Shown piece after piece: positions 37,856-44,946 of a DNA stretch of 64,000 bases. The notes beneath the pieces were generated by a model. That model was not told the DNA's origin. It ran no database searches and saw only the letters and a program-made list of their open reading frames with translations. Position numbers and translations under genes: made by a program. The number at the start of each line of letters is the position of its first letter. Positions within the stretch are counted from its first letter, which is position 1. Origin of the DNA: Amycolatopsis arida. GTDB taxonomy: Bacteria > Actinomycetota > Actinomycetes > Mycobacteriales > Pseudonocardiaceae. Where the stretch lies: contig NZ_FOWW01000002.1 of NCBI RefSeq assembly GCF_900115565.1, positions 359,160 to 423,159 on the forward strand, in the 5' to 3' direction.

Positions 37856-38848
37856 ATGCGCGGCAACACCATGGCGGGCGCGGGATTCGTGCTGATGTGG
37901 AGCTCCGGGTTCGTCGGCGCGACCCTCGGCACCGCCACCGCACCCGCGGCCACCCTGCTCATGTGGCGCTTCCTGGCCGCCACGCTGCTGATCGGCGGGT
38001 GGTGGTGGCTCACCCGGCGTCACCGGCTCACCGCCCGGCAGATCGGCGCGCACGCCGGCATCGGCCTGCTCGCCCAGGGCGGCTTCCTGGTCGGCGTGGT
38101 CTACTCCGCGGAGCTGGGCGTGCCGGCCGGCATCGCCGCGCTGGTGGCGGCGCTGCAACCGATCGTCGCCGCGGCACTGGGCGGGCCCCTGCTCGGAGAA
38201 CGCTCCACCTCGGTCCAGTGGATCGGCCTGGTCGTCGGGCTGGCCGGGGTGGCACTGGTCGTCGGCGGCGACCTCACCGGCGGCACCGCCCCACCGCTGG
38301 CCTACGCGCTGCCGTTCGGCGCGATGCTCTCCCTGGTCGTCGCCACGTTCGCCGAGCGGAGGACGCGCGCCGAGCTGCCCCTCGGCGACTCGCTGATGGT
38401 CCAGTGCGCCACCAGCGCCGTGCTGTTCACCGCGATCGCGCTGGCCACCGGCACCGTCGCGCCCCCGGTGAACGGCACGTTCTGGTTCGCCGTCGCGTGG
38501 GTGGTGGTGTTGTCCACGTTCGGCGGTTACGGCTGCTACTGGCTGGTGGCGCAGCGGTCGGGCGTCACCCGGGTGTCCACCCTGCTCTACCTCACCCCGC
38601 CCACCACGATGCTGCTGGCCTGGCTGATGTTCGGCCAGGGGCTGACCATGTTCGGCCTGCTCGGGCTGGTCGTGTGCCTCGGCGCGGTGCTGCTCGTGCT
38701 CAGGCGACCCCGAAGCGTTCCCCGGCGAGTGTCGGCGCCCCGGGAGATGATGGCGGCATGCTCCTCGCCGACGTCGTCGCCGCGTCCGCCGACCTCACCG
38801 CGACCCGGTCGCGCAAGGCCAAGGTCGCCGTCCTCGCCGAGCTGCTGA
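37856..38848 (+). CDS. EamA/DMT-family transporter (RhaT/RarD-like)
   Basis: 330 residues with ten predicted helices in two EamA halves, for example MAGAGFVLMWSSGFVGATLG, LLMWRFLAATLLIGGWWWL and, in the second half, FWFAVAWVVVLSTFGGYGCYWLV and TPPTTMLLAWLMFGQGLT. These are drug/metabolite exporters. The last 30 codons overlap the ligase gene start (38758-38848) and have no hydrophobic content, so the functional end is around residue 290. It is transcribed from the promoter shared with tetR. Confidence 0.88.
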   Translation: MRGNTMAGAGFVLMWSSGFVGATLGTATAPAATLLMWRFLAATLLIGGWWWLTRRHRLTARQIGAHAGIGLLAQGGFLVGVVYSAELGVPAGIAALVAALQPIVAAALGGPLLGERSTSVQWIGLVVGLAGVALVVGGDLTGGTAPPLAYALPFGAMLSLVVATFAERRTRAELPLGDSLMVQCATSAVLFTAIALATGTVAPPVNGTFWFAVAWVVVLSTFGGYGCYWLVAQRSGVTRVSTLLYLTPPTTMLLAWLMFGQGLTMFGLLGLVVCLGAVLLVLRRPRSVPRRVSAPREMMAACSSPTSSPRPPTSPRPGRARPRSPSSPSC

Positions 38849-40323
38849 GGGCGGCCTCGCCGGACGAGCTGGCCCCGGCGGTCGCGTTCCTCACCGGCGC
38901 GCCCACCCAGGGCCGGATCGGCGCCGGCTGGCGCACGCTCGTCTCACTGGACGTTCCCCCGGCGCCGCGACCCGAGCTGCACGTCCGCGAGGTCGACGCC
39001 GCGCTCGGCGAGGTCGCCGCGGCCAGCGGCACGGGATCGGCGAAACGCCGCACGGAGACGCTCACCACGCTGTTCGGCCGCGCCACCGCCGACGAGCAGC
39101 ACTTCCTCGTCCGGCTGCTCACCGGCGAGCTTCGGCAGGGCGCGCTGGAAGGGGTGATGCTCGACGGGATCGCCGCGGCCGCCGGCGTGCCGGCCGAGGC
39201 CGTTCGCCGGGCGTTCATGCTGTCCGGCCGGCTGCCGGCCACCGCCCGCGCGGCGATGTCCGGCGGCAGCGCCGCGCTGGCCGAGTTCCGGCTCCAGCTC
39301 GGCCGGCCGGTCCGGCCCATGCTCGCCTCCCCCGCCGAGTCGCTGGCCGACGCGCTCGCCGAGCACGGCGCGGTGGCGGTCGAGTACAAGATGGACGGTG
39401 CCAGGATCCAGGTGCACCGTGACGGCGACGAGGTGCACGTCTACACCAGGACGCTGCGCGAGGTCACCGAGCACGTCACCGAGCTGGTGGAGCTGGTCCG
39501 GGCGCTGCCGTGCTGCTCGGTGGTGCTCGACGGTGAGACGCTCGCGCTCACCGACGACGGCCGGCCCCGCCCGTTCCAGGAGACGATGTCGCGGTTCGGC
39601 AGCACCCGGGAGGAGCAGGTGCGGGCGCTGCTGCTGCGGCCGTACTTCTTCGACTGCCTGCACCTCGACGGCGCCGACCTGCTCGACGCGCCGCTGCGGG
39701 AGCGCAACGCCGCGCTGCGGCGGGTGGCCGGCGAGCACCTGATCCCCGGCGAGGTCGAGCCGGCCGACCCCGAGGCCCTGCTCGCCGGCGCGCTGGACGC
39801 CGGGCACGAGGGGGTGATGGTGAAGGCGCTGGACTCGGTGTACTCGGCGGGCCGGCGGGGCCGGGCGTGGCTGAAGGTCAAGCCGGTGCACACGCTGGAC
39901 CTGGTGGTGCTGGCCGCCGAGTGGGGGCACGGCCGGCGCCGCGGCTACCTGTCGAACCTGCACCTCGGCGCGCGTGACCCGGACGGCGGCCCGCCGATCA
40001 TGGTCGGCAAGACGTTCAAGGGACTCACCGACGAGCTGCTGACCTGGCAGACCGAGCGCTTCCCGGAGCTGGCCACCCGCCGCGACGACGGGGCGGTGTA
40101 CCTGCGGCCGGAGCTGGTGGTGGAGATCGAGCTGGACGGCGTGCAGACCAGCACCCGCTACCCGGGCGGGGTCGCGCTGCGGTTCGCCAGGGTGCTGCGC
40201 TACCGGCCGGACAAGGACACGGCCGACGCCGACACCATCGACGCCGTCCACGCCCTCCTCCCCGCTCCCCCGTCCCCACACCACCAAGGCCCCCTTGGTG
40301 GCGAGCACCCCGGCGCACGGTGA
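38758..40323 (+). CDS. ligB: ATP-dependent DNA ligase (LigB-like)
   Basis: 521 residues from ATG 38758. The N-terminal DNA-binding domain (RAAMSGGSAALAEFRLQLGRP at its end) precedes the nucleotidyltransferase core with motif I EYKMDGARIQVH (adenylated Lys), motif III FDCLHLDGADLLD, motif IV EGVMVKALDSVYSAG and motif V WLKVKPVHTLDL. The OB domain ends RVLRYRPDKDTADADTID. It seals nicks using ATP and is supplementary to the NAD-dependent LigA. The last about 15 residues are encoded by the P1 palindrome. Confidence 0.94.
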   Translation: MLLADVVAASADLTATRSRKAKVAVLAELLRAASPDELAPAVAFLTGAPTQGRIGAGWRTLVSLDVPPAPRPELHVREVDAALGEVAAASGTGSAKRRTETLTTLFGRATADEQHFLVRLLTGELRQGALEGVMLDGIAAAAGVPAEAVRRAFMLSGRLPATARAAMSGGSAALAEFRLQLGRPVRPMLASPAESLADALAEHGAVAVEYKMDGARIQVHRDGDEVHVYTRTLREVTEHVTELVELVRALPCCSVVLDGETLALTDDGRPRPFQETMSRFGSTREEQVRALLLRPYFFDCLHLDGADLLDAPLRERNAALRRVAGEHLIPGEVEPADPEALLAGALDAGHEGVMVKALDSVYSAGRRGRAWLKVKPVHTLDLVVLAAEWGHGRRRGYLSNLHLGARDPDGGPPIMVGKTFKGLTDELLTWQTERFPELATRRDDGAVYLRPELVVEIELDGVQTSTRYPGGVALRFARVLRYRPDKDTADADTIDAVHALLPAPPSPHHQGPLGGEHPGAR

Positions 40324-40335
40324 AGGTGGCCTTCA
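40282..40335. repeat. Paired palindromes P1 and P2 at the ligB 3' end
   Basis: P1 CACCAAGG-CCC-CCTTGGTG is at 40282-40300 and P2 TGAAGG-TGG-CCTTCA at 40321-40335, the same pair as at 1121-1168. P1 lies within the last codons of ligB and P2 overlaps its stop; the next gene converges at 40348. Their position fits bidirectional termination. Confidence 0.75.
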
Positions 40336-40347
40336 TGGCATGGGTGG

Positions 40348-40689
40348 TTACCGGGTGGCGACGGTCTTCACCAGGCCGCCGTACTTGGGGAAGTTCACCC
40401 CGGCGCCGCAGTAGAACTTCGTGCCGTCCTTGAAGTAGACGGTCACCTTGCCGGCGCACTCGAAGATCTCGAAGCCGCCCCAGGTGCGGGTGCCGGGGCG
40501 CAGGCACAGCGCGTCCTTGCCGGGCCGGCGGATGTAGCCGACGTAGTTGGTGTTCTTCCCGCAGTGCTTGGTCACCAGGTCGACCGGCGCGGCGGCGGCC
40601 TGTGGCTGCGCGCTCGCGGCGGTCACCGGGAGCACCCCGGCGGCCAGCGCGACGCCGGCGGTGACGACGATCTTGGCGAATGTCCGCAT
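40348..40689 (-). CDS. Small secreted protein with four cysteines, unknown
   Basis: 113 residues from ATG 40689. The Sec signal MRTFAKIVVTAGVALAAGV ends VTAASA, leaving about 87 mature residues with four cysteines (KHCGKNTNYVGYIRR, ALCLRPGTRTW, FECAGKVTVYF, KFYCGAGVNFP), likely two disulfides. The mature part is basic and aromatic-rich with alternating strand-like patterns. No family is recognised. It follows the 130-residue secreted-protein gene by 26 bp on the same strand, so the two are probably co-expressed. Confidence 0.7.
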   Translation of the reverse strand: MRTFAKIVVTAGVALAAGVLPVTAASAQPQAAAAPVDLVTKHCGKNTNYVGYIRRPGKDALCLRPGTRTWGGFEIFECAGKVTVYFKDGTKFYCGAGVNFPKYGGLVKTVATR

Positions 40690-40715
40690 GTCGATATTCC
40701 TCCGGTTCGCGCTGG

Positions 40716-41108
40716 TCAGTAGCACTTGATCGACGAGATCGCGTAGGTGTAGTTGTTCGACAGGTTGGACGTGACGTCGAACGCGATCTTGTAGCCGATC
40801 GGCGGCTCACCGAAGACCGACGTGCTGACCTTCTTGTCCTTGCCGGGCGCGACGACGCCCTTCCACAGCGTCTTCTTCCACTTCACGTCGCGGATGGACA
40901 GCGCCAGCCCGCGGTAGTCGTGGTTGTGCACCTTGATCGTGATCTTCTGGTCGGCGAGCGTGCTCACCGTGGTGGTCTTGCCCCCCATGAGCGGCCCGCC
41001 GGCGCACACCTTCTGCGCGGCGGACGCCTGCGGCGCGAGCGCCAGCGGCAGCGCCACGGCCAGCGCCAGCACCGAGCCGGCACGGGTGGTCAGTCGTCGA
41101 GATCCCAT
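40716..41108 (-). CDS. Small secreted protein, unknown
   Basis: 130 residues, starting MGSRRLTTRAGSVLALAVAL with cleavage near LAPQASA-AQ. The mature part of about 98 residues has one N-terminal and one C-terminal cysteine (KVCAGG and SSIKCY end), consistent with a single disulfide closing a beta-sandwich (TITIKVHNHDYRGLALSIRD-like strands, shown here in shortened form). Lys/Trp-rich segment VKWKKTLWKGVV. Unknown family; a secreted effector, inhibitor or wall protein are all possible. Confidence 0.7.
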   Translation of the reverse strand: MGSRRLTTRAGSVLALAVALPLALAPQASAAQKVCAGGPLMGGKTTTVSTLADQKITIKVHNHDYRGLALSIRDVKWKKTLWKGVVAPGKDKKVSTSVFGEPPIGYKIAFDVTSNLSNNYTYAISSIKCY

Positions 41109-41330
41109 TCGGTTCTCCCCTTCTCGGACGTGTCGGAATCGACCCTGGCGACGCTAGGGAGTCCGATCCGGATCGGGAAGACGATCAACGGCCGGGGACT
41201 TGTCCATGCCCGATAGCCAAAGTTTCCGCAGGTCAGCGCTTTGGCCATCGGCTCGGCCAGCACCGGGCCGGTGCTCCGGGGCGGGCGACGGGGGTGGACG
41301 ACGGGGTGGGTGACGGGGGTGGGTGACGGG

Positions 41331-42377
41331 TCAGTCGACGACCTCGACCAGGTAGTAGACGCCGCGGTTGCCGGGCAGCAGCAGGCGGTCCTTGGCGTCG
41401 ACCATCTTCCAGTAGACCTGGCAGTACCCTGGCTCGTCGGGCGCGCGCACCTCGACCGAGATCGCCACGGTCTCGCCCGGCCGGGTGGGCGGGATCGGCA
41501 CCCGCTCGGCGGAGACGCAGCCGCCGGGGCCGCCGTAGGAGCGCAGGTAGCGGTCGACCCACGGCACGGTGCCGGCGTTGCGCAGCTCCCAGGTCTTCAC
41601 GAAGTGGGCGCCGGTGGGCACCTCGGTGCCGTCGGGGATGGTGACGTCGCGGACGAACGCCGACGCGTCGCCCGGAACGGCCGGCCCGGCTGGACCGTCC
41701 GGGCGCTTCGATTCGGGAAGCGCCGCCGCCGGCTCGCCGGTGCCGGCGAGGTCCAGGTAGCGCAGGGCGACCAGGGCGCCGACGGTCAGCACGCACACCG
41801 CGACCACCGCCGCGGCGAGCCACCGCCGCCGCACGGACGGCCCGCCCCCGGAACCGCGAGATCCACCTTCGGGACCGCGAGATCCACCTTCGGGACCGCG
41901 AGATCCACCTTCAGGACCGCGAGTTTCGCGTTCGGGACCGCGAGTGGCGTGTTCGGGCTGCGGGGTGGGTTCGGGGAGGGCGGTGTCGGTGGCCGGGGGT
42001 GCGGGTTCGGTGGCGGGGGGCTGCTCGATGAGGTCGCGGGCGCGTTCCCAACGGGCCCGCCACTCCCGACGCACCGCGTCGGCGTCCCCGCCGAGCAGGC
42101 CGACCGCGAGCACCCGGACGAACTCCCACGTCGTGTCCCACGACGGCAGGTACCGCCCGCGCGCCGCCGCGGACAGCGCGGACTTCGAGGCCAGCGCGCC
42201 CAGCTCGGCACGCATCCGGTCGTAGGAGGGGTCGCCGGCGGACTGCTTGAGCTCCCAGAGCTGGTGGGCGAACTCGGCGGCCGGACCCGCGCTCGGATCC
42301 GGGCACGCCGCGACGCGCCCCCGCCGCCCTCGACCGGAGGCGGGGCCGGGATCCTCGGTGGATTCAGTGCCGGTCAG
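41331..42377 (-). CDS. Membrane-anchored NBR1-Ig-like domain protein
   Basis: The N-terminal about 100 residues (EFAHQLWELKQSAGDPSYDR ... LPSWDTTWEFVRVL) resemble the degenerate XRE-like region found in actinobacterial signalling proteins. A 21-bp-repeat-encoded linker follows, then a single helix (WLAAAVVAVCVLTVGALVAL) and an extracellular NBR1/FW-type Ig domain: GTEVPTGAHFVKTWELRNAG, TVPWVDRYL, GETVAISVEVRAPDEPG, YCQVYWKMVD. The start is unresolved: no ATG/GTG/TTG lies between the DUF397 stop and the first conserved residues. A CTG at 42377 is used here; GTG 42530 inside the DUF397 gene is the alternative. Confidence 0.7.
   Translation of the reverse strand: MTGTESTEDPGPASGRGRRGRVAACPDPSAGPAAEFAHQLWELKQSAGDPSYDRMRAELGALASKSALSAAARGRYLPSWDTTWEFVRVLAVGLLGGDADAVRREWRARWERARDLIEQPPATEPAPPATDTALPEPTPQPEHATRGPERETRGPEGGSRGPEGGSRGPEGGSRGSGGGPSVRRRWLAAAVVAVCVLTVGALVALRYLDLAGTGEPAAALPESKRPDGPAGPAVPGDASAFVRDVTIPDGTEVPTGAHFVKTWELRNAGTVPWVDRYLRSYGGPGGCVSAERVPIPPTRPGETVAISVEVRAPDEPGYCQVYWKMVDAKDRLLLPGNRGVYYLVEVVD
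41851..41955 (-). repeat. 21-bp tandem repeat in the NBR1-Ig gene linker
   Basis: Five 21-bp units on the plus strand: GAACCGCGAGATCCACCTTC then three related GGACCGCGAGATCCACCTTC-type and two diverged units. They encode (R/G)GPEGGS-type heptapeptides between the cytoplasmic part and the membrane helix. Confidence 0.8.
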
Positions 42378-42625
42378 GACACCCGCTCCAGGAACGCCCG
42401 CCAGCTCGCCGCCGGCAGGACCAGCGCCCCGCCCCGCGGGTTCTTCGAGTCCCGCACACCGACCGCCGGCCCGCTGAACGCCACCTCCACGCAGTCCGGC
42501 TGGTCCGTGCTGTGGCTGCTCTTGCGCCACGCCGCCCTGGTGAACGCCACCTCCACGCACTCTGAGGTAGTCGTACTGTGGCTACTCTTGCGCCAACTAG
42601 CACTGCACAGGTCCACGGTCGGCAT
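42374..42625 (-). CDS. DUF397 protein with an internal duplication
   Basis: 83 residues from ATG 42625. DUF397 proteins are short (about 60 aa) partners of XRE-DUF5753 regulators. Here the signature W-R-K-S-S-H-S-T ... E-C-V-E-V-A-F occurs twice (SASWRKSSHSTTTSECVEVA and AAWRKSSHSTDQPDCVEVAF), followed by the single normal C-terminus VGVRDSKNPRGGALVL and ASWRAFLERV. A 66-bp segment has been duplicated. It lies 20 bp downstream of the XRE gene and overlaps the next gene region; the pair may act as a toxin-antitoxin-like or developmental switch. Confidence 0.88.
   Translation of the reverse strand: MPTVDLCSASWRKSSHSTTTSECVEVAFTRAAWRKSSHSTDQPDCVEVAFSGPAVGVRDSKNPRGGALVLPAASWRAFLERVS
42475..42595 (-). 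repeat. 66-bp-period duplication inside the DUF397 gene
   Basis: A 55-bp block beginning TGAACGCCACCTCCACGCA at 42475-42529 is repeated at 42541-42595, with divergence in the middle and identical ends. The period of 66 bp keeps the frame (22 codons). Confidence 0.85.
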
Positions 42626-42645
42626 GGGCGCTCCTCACATGTCGA

Positions 42646-43494
42646 TCACCCGGCCTCGTCCAGGAGGGTGACAATCAGCTCCCGCGTTGCATCGGGGGCA
42701 AGGGCCATCGACAGGATATTGCTCAAGGCGAGCTTGTACGACCCGACGTCTTCCGGCTCCTCCAGGTAGAGGTGAGTGCCCTGGGCTTCCAGGTAGACGA
42801 GTGGCGGCGCCTCCTGGAACTCCATCAGGACGAAAGATCCTCGCAGGCCCGCATGTGCGCCGGCTGACTGCGGCACCACTCGCAGCAAGACGTTCGGCCG
42901 ATCCGACATGTCAAGTAGGTGGCGAAGTTGCTGAACCATCACCTGCCGGTCGCCGACCGGTCGGCGCAGCACGCTCTCATCGAGGACCGCAACGTAGGAC
43001 GGCCCGAATGGCTTGGTCAGGAGCCACTGTCGAGCCATTCGAGCTCCTACACGGGCTTCTACCTCTGTCTCCGAGAGGGTGGGATCCATCTGAGTAATCA
43101 CTTCTCGGCTGTATTCCGCTGTCTGGAGCAACCCAGGCACGACCAGCGGTTGGAAAGTTTGAATTCGACTGGTCCTGGTTTCAAAGTCCATCAGGCTGGC
43201 CCACGGCTCTGGAACGCCCTGGAGCCGTTCCCACCAGTTCTTCTCCTGGCTCTTGCGGACGAGGTCCAGTAGACGCTCCCGCTCCGCGGCTTCCACCTTG
43301 TACAGGCCCAGCAGCGTGGCCACCTCGTCCACGAACAAGGTGGCGCAGCCGGTCTCCATGCGGCTGATCTTGCTGATCGAGACACCGAGGAGGTCGGCGG
43401 CATCGTTGAGGGTCATGCCGGTGCCCTCGCGAATGTCCCTCAACCTCCCGGCGACGTGGCGGCAGCGAATGGTGACGTGTTTGGGATTGCTCAT
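42646..43494 (-). CDS. XRE-family regulator with DUF5753 domain
   Basis: 282 residues from ATG 43494. The N-terminal helix-turn-helix (RLRDIREGTGMTLNDAADLL, GVSISKISRMETG) is followed by the roughly 180-residue DUF5753 domain: LVVPGLLQTAEYSREVI, RMARQWLLTKPFGPSYVAVL, DESVLRRPVGD and LEAQGTHLYLEEPEDV. This is the Scr1/WhiJ-like family widespread in actinomycetes, normally paired with DUF397. An ATG 18 bp upstream (43512) is an alternative start. A TATAAC -10 candidate lies at 43526-43531 on its strand. Codon use is slightly less GC-rich than in neighbours. Confidence 0.92.
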   Translation of the reverse strand: MSNPKHVTIRCRHVAGRLRDIREGTGMTLNDAADLLGVSISKISRMETGCATLFVDEVATLLGLYKVEAAERERLLDLVRKSQEKNWWERLQGVPEPWASLMDFETRTSRIQTFQPLVVPGLLQTAEYSREVITQMDPTLSETEVEARVGARMARQWLLTKPFGPSYVAVLDESVLRRPVGDRQVMVQQLRHLLDMSDRPNVLLRVVPQSAGAHAGLRGSFVLMEFQEAPPLVYLEAQGTHLYLEEPEDVGSYKLALSNILSMALAPDATRELIVTLLDEAG

Positions 43495-43616
43495 ACTGGA
43501 ATCATCGACCATCGCCGGCTCGGCCGTTATACCCACAATGGGATGAGGGTTTGCGCGTCGCACAAGAACGGCATAATCGCGGAGAGAAATCTCCGGAGCA
43601 ATCCTGCGCGGACTGC

Positions 43617-44849
43617 TCAGCCGCGCACTCGGCGAAAGGCGTTCACCGGGTCGTTGATCCCGGCCACCACGAGCGCCCGCAGCGCGCTGCGCCGGCGGTC
43701 GACCGGCTTGCCGGCGGCCACCCGGTGCATCTGCTGGGTGTGCCACTGGATCTCCAGCAGGCTGTCGGCGAGCCGGATGCCGGTGCGCGGGCACAGCCGC
43801 TCGGCGCGGACGTCCTCGCCGCGGAGCAGCCGGGCGGGCAGGTCCGGGGTGACGGTGAACGGTCGGCCGAGGCCGATCACGTCGACGGCGCCGGAGCGCA
43901 GCGCCTCGGCCATGCCCTCGGCGGTGGCGAACCCACCGGTGACCATGAGCGCGACGTCGCTGACCTGGCGGGCCTTGCGGGCGTAGTCGAGGAAGTAGGC
44001 CTCGCGGCTGGCGGTGCTGGCGCGGGTTCTGGTCACGCCCATCATCGCCGCCTTCTCGTAGGTGCCGCCGGACACTTCCAGCAGGTCGACGCCGGCGGCG
44101 CCCAGCTCGCGCACCACGTCGAGGGACTCCTCCTCGGTGAAGCCGCCGCGCTGGAAGTCGGCGCTGTTGAGCTTCACCGACAGCGGCACGGCGTCGCCGA
44201 TCTCGGCGCGCACCCGGCCGACGACCTCCAGCAGGAACCGGCGACGGCGCACGGGGTCGCCGCCCCAGGCGTCGGTGCGCCGGTTGGTGTGCGGGGAGAG
44301 GAACTGGGAGATCAGGTAGCCGTGCGCGCCGTGCAGTTGGACGCCGGCGAACCCGGCGGCGACGAGCGTGCGCGCGGCGACGGCGAAGCGGTCGATGATG
44401 GCCTCGATCTCGGCGCCGGTGAGGGCGCGCGGCGCGGCGAACACCGAGCGGATGCCGCGGTTGTCGAACGGCACGGCCGAGGGTGCGACCGGCTGGCGGG
44501 AGAGGAAGCGCGGGCTCTGCCGGCCGGGGTGGTTGAGTTGGGCCCAGAGCTGGGCGTCGGTGCCGGCGACGGACCGCGCCCAGTCGCGGAAGGTCGCCGG
44601 GTCGGGGTCGGCCGGGACGGCGACGTTGCGTGGTTCGCCGAGAGCGGTGGGGTCGACCATGACGTTGCCGGTGACCAGCAGGCCGGCGCCGCCGCGGGCC
44701 CAGGTGCGGTAGAGCTCGACGAGCTCGCGGGACGGGCGGTTGCGGCGGTCGCCGAGCTGCTCGCTCAGCGCGGCCTTGGCCAGGCGGTGCGGCAGCGCCG
44801 CTCCGCACGCCAGCTTCAGCGGCTCGCCCAGCACGTCCGCGACACCCAT
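43617..44849 (-). CDS. NADH:flavin oxidoreductase (old yellow enzyme family)
   Basis: 410 residues forming an FMN-binding TIM barrel: AQLNHPGRQSP, GFAGVQLHGAHGYLISQFLS with the substrate-binding H-G-A-H, NRRTDAWGGDPVRRRRFLLE, and FMN-phosphate loop GGFATAEG. The HGAH pair and arginine motifs are those of OYE-like ene-reductases. It probably reduces activated C=C bonds with NAD(P)H; the substrate is unknown. The ATG at 44849 is preferred over GTG 44855, which overlaps the GGAGG site. A small palindrome upstream may be its operator. Confidence 0.92.
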   Translation of the reverse strand: MGVADVLGEPLKLACGAALPHRLAKAALSEQLGDRRNRPSRELVELYRTWARGGAGLLVTGNVMVDPTALGEPRNVAVPADPDPATFRDWARSVAGTDAQLWAQLNHPGRQSPRFLSRQPVAPSAVPFDNRGIRSVFAAPRALTGAEIEAIIDRFAVAARTLVAAGFAGVQLHGAHGYLISQFLSPHTNRRTDAWGGDPVRRRRFLLEVVGRVRAEIGDAVPLSVKLNSADFQRGGFTEEESLDVVRELGAAGVDLLEVSGGTYEKAAMMGVTRTRASTASREAYFLDYARKARQVSDVALMVTGGFATAEGMAEALRSGAVDVIGLGRPFTVTPDLPARLLRGEDVRAERLCPRTGIRLADSLLEIQWHTQQMHRVAAGKPVDRRRSALRALVVAGINDPVNAFRRVRG

Positions 44850-44897
44850 CGCCACCTCCGCGAGAACCGACTCGGCAGTAACTTACTTCAGAGTAGG

Positions 44898-44910
44898 ATA
44901 CCGACGGTAT
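44898..44910. promoter_or_regulatory. Palindrome upstream of the OYE gene
   Basis: ATACCG-A-CGGTAT is a perfect 13-bp inverted repeat 49 bp upstream of the OYE start and 36 bp upstream of the alginate lyase frame, in a locally AT-rich stretch. It is a candidate repressor site; the regulator is not identified. Confidence 0.45.
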
Positions 44911-44946
44911 TTTTGAAACCCTCGGTTTGAGAGAGCTCGACGGCGG

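Noticed and set aside
41851-41955. 21-bp array as a CRISPR or phase-variation tract
   Set aside because: Units are contiguous with no spacers, and the unit length is a multiple of three, so it cannot switch the frame.
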